Made by a program: the position numbers and the translations under genes. The notes below the pieces were generated by a model, which was given only the letters and a program-made list of their open reading frames with translations, was not told the origin of the DNA and searched no databases. Of a DNA stretch of 15,785 nucleotides, positions 12,966 through 15,785 are shown piece after piece (position 1 is the stretch's first letter; every line of letters begins with the position of its first letter). Source of the DNA: Mobilicoccus sp032056465 (GTDB taxonomy: Bacteria > Actinomycetota > Actinomycetes > Actinomycetales > Dermatophilaceae); the NCBI RefSeq assembly GCF_032056465.1, contig NZ_DAMBCL010000082.1. One strand, given 5' to 3'.

Positions 12966-14774
12966 ATGCTTCGCCGTCGCGCCGCACTCACGTGCGGCCT
13001 TGCCGTCCTACCCCTGACCCTCTCTGCCACCCTCCTCGTCGGGGACCCCGCCAACGCGAGGGGAACCGCGTCGGTGACGTCCACCGCGCACTCCCTGGCC
13101 GTCGCCTCGTCGACCCCCACGACGTGGACGACCAGCACGACCACGAAGACCACCTCGTCGACGTCCTCGCAGTCCCCGAAGAAGCCGAAGAAGGCGACGA
13201 AGGCGACGAAGACGAGGGCCGCGTACAAGGCCCGGTCCACGAAGGCTGGCGCGTCCAAGGCCCGGTCCACCAAGAAGGCTGCGCTCGTGCGGAAGCCGGT
13301 CGCGCCCAAAGCCGCGGCCTCACGAGTCCCGGTGAAGAAGTCGCCACCGAGGCCGACACCCGCGCCGCCGGTGACCAGTACCTTCACCTCACGAGTCGTG
13401 GCCGGGCCTCGCGATGTCACCGACAGCGCGGGGCGCACATGGACACGTCGTCCCGCAGGCCTCGGTAGTTGGCAGACGGGCGGCGCCCCCGTCGGCGTCG
13501 ACGTCACGCGGACCCGTGATGACGACGTGTACCGCGCAACCGCGCCGGGGGTGCGCTGGTACCGCCTCGACGTGCCGGCGAAGGCCGACTACCGGGTCCG
13601 CCTTCTCCTCGCCGAGGACTTCCATTCCGAGCCCGGGCGCCGGGTGTTCGACGTGCGCGCCGAGGGGCGGGTGGTCGCCCGGAGCGTCGACATCGCCAAG
13701 ATGGTCGGGAAGAACGCGGCCTACGACGTGAGGTTCACCGTGCCGGTCCGCGACGGCCGACTCGACCTCGAGTTCGTCGCGCAGCAGGGCAACCCCGTCG
13801 TCTCCGGTGTCGAGGTCGTCTCCACGACGCCCGTGGCGCCGCTCGCTCCGCTCGCACCGAAGGTGACGCTGGCGGGCGACAGCTTCTATCACACCGACAT
13901 CAGCAAGGCGCCCCTCGCGCCGAACTCCGCGCAGGCATCGGCCCACCTGCTCGCACAGGTCCAGAACCACTGGGGCGGAGTGGCCGCGTTCAACGCCTAC
14001 CGGTTCAACAACTCGTTCTACGAGGTGCCGGCTGATCAGAAGAAGGTGCGGGTCGCCTTCTCCGACTGTCAGCGCAAGGGCTACACCCCGTCGGGACTGT
14101 TCGACGGCCCCAAGTACTTCGTCGACGTGCCGATCCCCGACGACGCCGTACCGGCTGCGGGCAGCGACAAGCAGCTCACGATCTACGACCGCTCGGCCGA
14201 CAAGCTGTGGGACTTCTGGATCGCCGAGAAGGCCGCCTCGGGGTGGAAGGCCTGCTGGGGTGGGCGGATCGACAACGTGTCGAAGAACCAGGGGATCTTC
14301 CCGGCACCCTACGGCGCGACGGCGTCCGGTCTCGCGATGACACCGGGCGTGATCTCCATCGACGAGTTCCGTCGCGGGCGCATCGACCACGCGATGTACC
14401 TCGCCATCATCGAACCCGCCGCCTGGGCACGGTTCTCCTGGCCGGCGAACCGCACCGACGGCCACTCCTCCGACCCCAACGCCCTCATGGAGGGCCAGCG
14501 GTTGCGCCTCGATCCCACCCTCGACCTGTCGCGCATCTCCATGACCCCCGTCGCCCGCATGATCGCCGAGGCCGCCCAGACGTACGGCTTCATCGTCACC
14601 GACCGAGCTGGTGCCGTCGCCGTCGTCACCGAATCGGGGAGTGCGGAGAAGGCGCGCACCGGGACCCATCCGTGGGACGGTCTGCTCGCCGGGCCCGACT
14701 ACAAGGCCATGGAAGGCTTCCCCTGGGGGCACATGCAGGTCCTCCCGAAGGACTACGGCAAACCCACGGGCTGA
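12966..14774 (+). CDS. Exported malectin-domain protein with Lys-rich linker and C-terminal domain of unknown function
   Basis: From ATG at 12966 (GGAAGG 11 bases upstream) the product is 602 residues. Residues 1-31 form a signal peptide (MLRRR, hydrophobic core, likely cut after DPANA). Residues ~35-70 are Ser/Thr-rich. Residues ~71-135 are a Lys/Ala/Pro-rich linker with duplicated KARSTK blocks. Residues ~145-287 form a malectin-like carbohydrate-binding beta-sandwich (WYRLDVPAKADYRVRLLLAE, then RRVFDVRAEGR, VGKNAAYDVRF, GRLDLEFV, VSGVEVV). Residues ~299-600 form a separate domain with motifs LTIYDRSADKLWDFWIA (~404-420), GWKACWGGRID (426-436), IDEFRRGRIDHAMYLAI (465-481) and WPANRTDGHSSDPNALMEG (492-510). 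This resembles a conserved exported actinobacterial protein family without known function. Cys369 and Cys430 could form a disulfide. Secreted or wall-associated glycan binding is inferred. Confidence 0.85.
   Translation: MLRRRAALTCGLAVLPLTLSATLLVGDPANARGTASVTSTAHSLAVASSTPTTWTTSTTTKTTSSTSSQSPKKPKKATKATKTRAAYKARSTKAGASKARSTKKAALVRKPVAPKAAASRVPVKKSPPRPTPAPPVTSTFTSRVVAGPRDVTDSAGRTWTRRPAGLGSWQTGGAPVGVDVTRTRDDDVYRATAPGVRWYRLDVPAKADYRVRLLLAEDFHSEPGRRVFDVRAEGRVVARSVDIAKMVGKNAAYDVRFTVPVRDGRLDLEFVAQQGNPVVSGVEVVSTTPVAPLAPLAPKVTLAGDSFYHTDISKAPLAPNSAQASAHLLAQVQNHWGGVAAFNAYRFNNSFYEVPADQKKVRVAFSDCQRKGYTPSGLFDGPKYFVDVPIPDDAVPAAGSDKQLTIYDRSADKLWDFWIAEKAASGWKACWGGRIDNVSKNQGIFPAPYGATASGLAMTPGVISIDEFRRGRIDHAMYLAIIEPAAWARFSWPANRTDGHSSDPNALMEGQRLRLDPTLDLSRISMTPVARMIAEAAQTYGFIVTDRAGAVAVVTESGSAEKARTGTHPWDGLLAGPDYKAMEGFPWGHMQVLPKDYGKPTG
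13180..13275 (+). repeat. Lys/Ala-coding repeats in the malectin protein linker
   Basis: Short AAGGCGACG units (from about 13191) are followed by a 30-base period in which AAGGCCCGGTCCAC occurs at 13227-13240 and 13257-13270. The encoded blocks are KAT and KARSTK. It is a low-complexity, strongly basic stretch suited to lying along anionic wall polymers. Confidence 0.65.
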
Positions 14775-15150
14775 CGCCCGCCCGGCCTGCCACCTCCCCT
14801 CACGGTCCCCTCCTGCTCCCTTTCGACGTCCCCTCCACCGATTCCGCTCCCACCGGTCCGGGCCCTGGGGGGAGAAGTCGTCCCCCTCACTCGCGTGCGG
14901 CTCGCCCACCCGGCCACCCGCCCCCGCACGGAGCCGAGTTCCGATCCCGGCCCGCCCGGGGGCGCCGGCGGCCCGCCCGTCACCACGTCCCGCGGCCCCT
15001 GCCCTCCGGACCCCCGTCCGGGAAGGTCGCCGATCCGCGCTCGCCTGCCGCGAGCCGTCCCCTGCCACGGGTGACGGCACCCCCTCGCCCCTGCTGTCCA
15101 GCCTGTCTCGCTGCACCCGCCTGCCCCTGCCTCATGACAAGGACTCCGCC
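14775..15150. other. 376-base C-rich intergenic region without a recognised gene
   Basis: The plus strand is strikingly C-rich (many CCCC runs) and has no open frame that looks like protein. Visible structure is limited to a short CGGGC/GCCCG hairpin across the upstream stop (14767-14780) and a perfect CCGGAC/GTCCGG hairpin (15006-15021, loop CCCC), which may act as terminators. I see no clear -10/-35 for the gene at 15151, although a promoter is expected here. Confidence 0.5.
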
Positions 15151-15785
15151 ATGCCTGCCAGCGAATCCACCGTTCCCCGATCCCCACGTCGTGGTGCCCG
15201 GCCTCACCTCGGCCGCGCCCTCACCGCCCTCGTCGCCGTCATCCTCATGCTGCCGCTGGCGGCCCAACCCGGGGTCGCCGCCGACGACGGCCCCTTCGTC
15301 TCCCGGATGACGGCACGCTGGATGCCCTACACCGATTCCACGGGTGTCCGGTGGGATGCGCGCTCGTCCTCGCTCGGCACGACGAAGTCGACCATGCTCC
15401 TCGCCGGGAAGGAGATCGCGGGCACCGAACGCGACGACCTCTACCAGGTCGCCGCCTACCAGGTGACGGGCTACCGCCAGGCGGTGCCCCGCGCGGGTGT
15501 CTACCGGGTGCGTCTCCTCATGGCCGAGGGGTACTGGACGGCACCGGGCAAGCGCGTCTTCGATGTGGACGCCGAAGGCCGGGCGGCGGCGCGCGACGTC
15601 GACATCTTTCGGTCGGTGGGCAAGGGTGCCGCCTTCGACGTGTCCTTCGACGTCCCGGTGAGCGACGGCACCCTCGACCTTCGTTTCACTTCCAAAGCAG
15701 ACAACGCCCTGGTCAGCGCCATCGAGGTGACCGAGGTCGTGGAGACGGAGACCGAGTCGGCGACCCCGGCCGTGCAGACCTACGC
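15151..15785 (+). CDS. Second exported malectin-domain protein (3' end beyond window)
   Basis: The frame opens at ATG 15151, with AAGGA 7-8 bases upstream, and runs without a stop to the window edge (211 codons), so it is partial. Residues ~1-44 form a signal peptide: a basic Arg-containing start, a hydrophobic core at about 21-36, and likely cleavage after GVAA. Residues ~48-195 form a malectin-like domain (YRVRLLMAEGYWTAPGKRVFDVDAEG region, VGKGAAFDVSFDVPVSDGTLDLRF, VSAIEV). It aligns with the malectin domain of the upstream gene at more than half identity over ~78 residues by hand. It lacks the long Lys-rich linker at its N-terminus. After about residue 195 an acidic Glu/Thr linker begins. 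The rest of the protein is outside the window, so its overall function is unknown. Confidence 0.85.
   Translation, partial: MPASESTVPRSPRRGARPHLGRALTALVAVILMLPLAAQPGVAADDGPFVSRMTARWMPYTDSTGVRWDARSSSLGTTKSTMLLAGKEIAGTERDDLYQVAAYQVTGYRQAVPRAGVYRVRLLMAEGYWTAPGKRVFDVDAEGRAAARDVDIFRSVGKGAAFDVSFDVPVSDGTLDLRFTSKADNALVSAIEVTEVVETETESATPAVQTY

Noticed and set aside
14207..15310. A 367-codon plus-strand frame spanning the end of the first malectin gene, the spacer and the start of the second.
   Set aside because: It is out of frame with both clear exported proteins and consists of Arg/Pro/Ser-rich low-complexity translation.

Overview
The window is high-GC DNA (roughly two thirds or more G+C by eye) whose gene order and protein types fit an actinobacterium. 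A Sua5 gene followed by a WecA-type transferase, a four-helix AtpI-like protein, an AtpZ/AtpI-like protein and then atpB-E-F-H-A-G-D is typical of Actinomycetota, as are the long 270-residue delta subunit and the charged C-terminal tail on alpha. Micrococcales (Dermatophilaceae or Intrasporangiaceae-like) is my best guess, made from resemblance only. There are no tRNA or rRNA genes, CRISPR arrays, insertion sequences or phage genes.

Layout. 1-726: 3' part of a threonylcarbamoyl-AMP synthase (Sua5/YrdC) with an acidic, repetitive C-terminal tail. 736-1839: WecA-like polyprenyl-phosphate sugar-1-phosphate transferase. 1981-9699: ATP synthase operon with two small membrane-protein genes, then a, c, b, delta, alpha, gamma and beta subunits. 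Several junctions are translationally coupled (ATGA, GTGA, TGATG), while four of the longer gaps carry GC-rich hairpins. The operon stops right after atpD at strong hairpins, and no atpC (epsilon subunit) is present anywhere in the window. 9846-11769 (minus strand): a TupA-like ATP-grasp protein and an SMP-30/gluconolactonase-family protein, converging on the atp operon. 11973-12800: a WecG/TagA/CpsF-family glycosyltransferase, divergent from the SMP-30 gene. 12966-14774 and 15151 to the window end: two exported proteins, each with a related malectin-like beta-sandwich domain. The second gene runs off the window.

How the parts relate. The first nine complete or partial genes are housekeeping: tRNA t6A modification, lipid-linked sugar priming for wall or envelope glycans, and proton-driven ATP synthesis. 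The region after atpD looks like an envelope-polymer and surface-protein neighbourhood: ATP-grasp ligase family, TagA-type transferase, and exported carbohydrate-binding-like proteins. The switch in content exactly after atpD, with loss of atpC, suggests a rearrangement breakpoint there.

Main points for follow-up: the missing atpC; the pair of malectin-domain exported proteins, the first with a Lys-rich linker and a C-terminal domain of unknown function; an AT-rich perfect inverted repeat over a likely extended -10 upstream of the first malectin gene; and the series of intercistronic hairpins in the atp operon.
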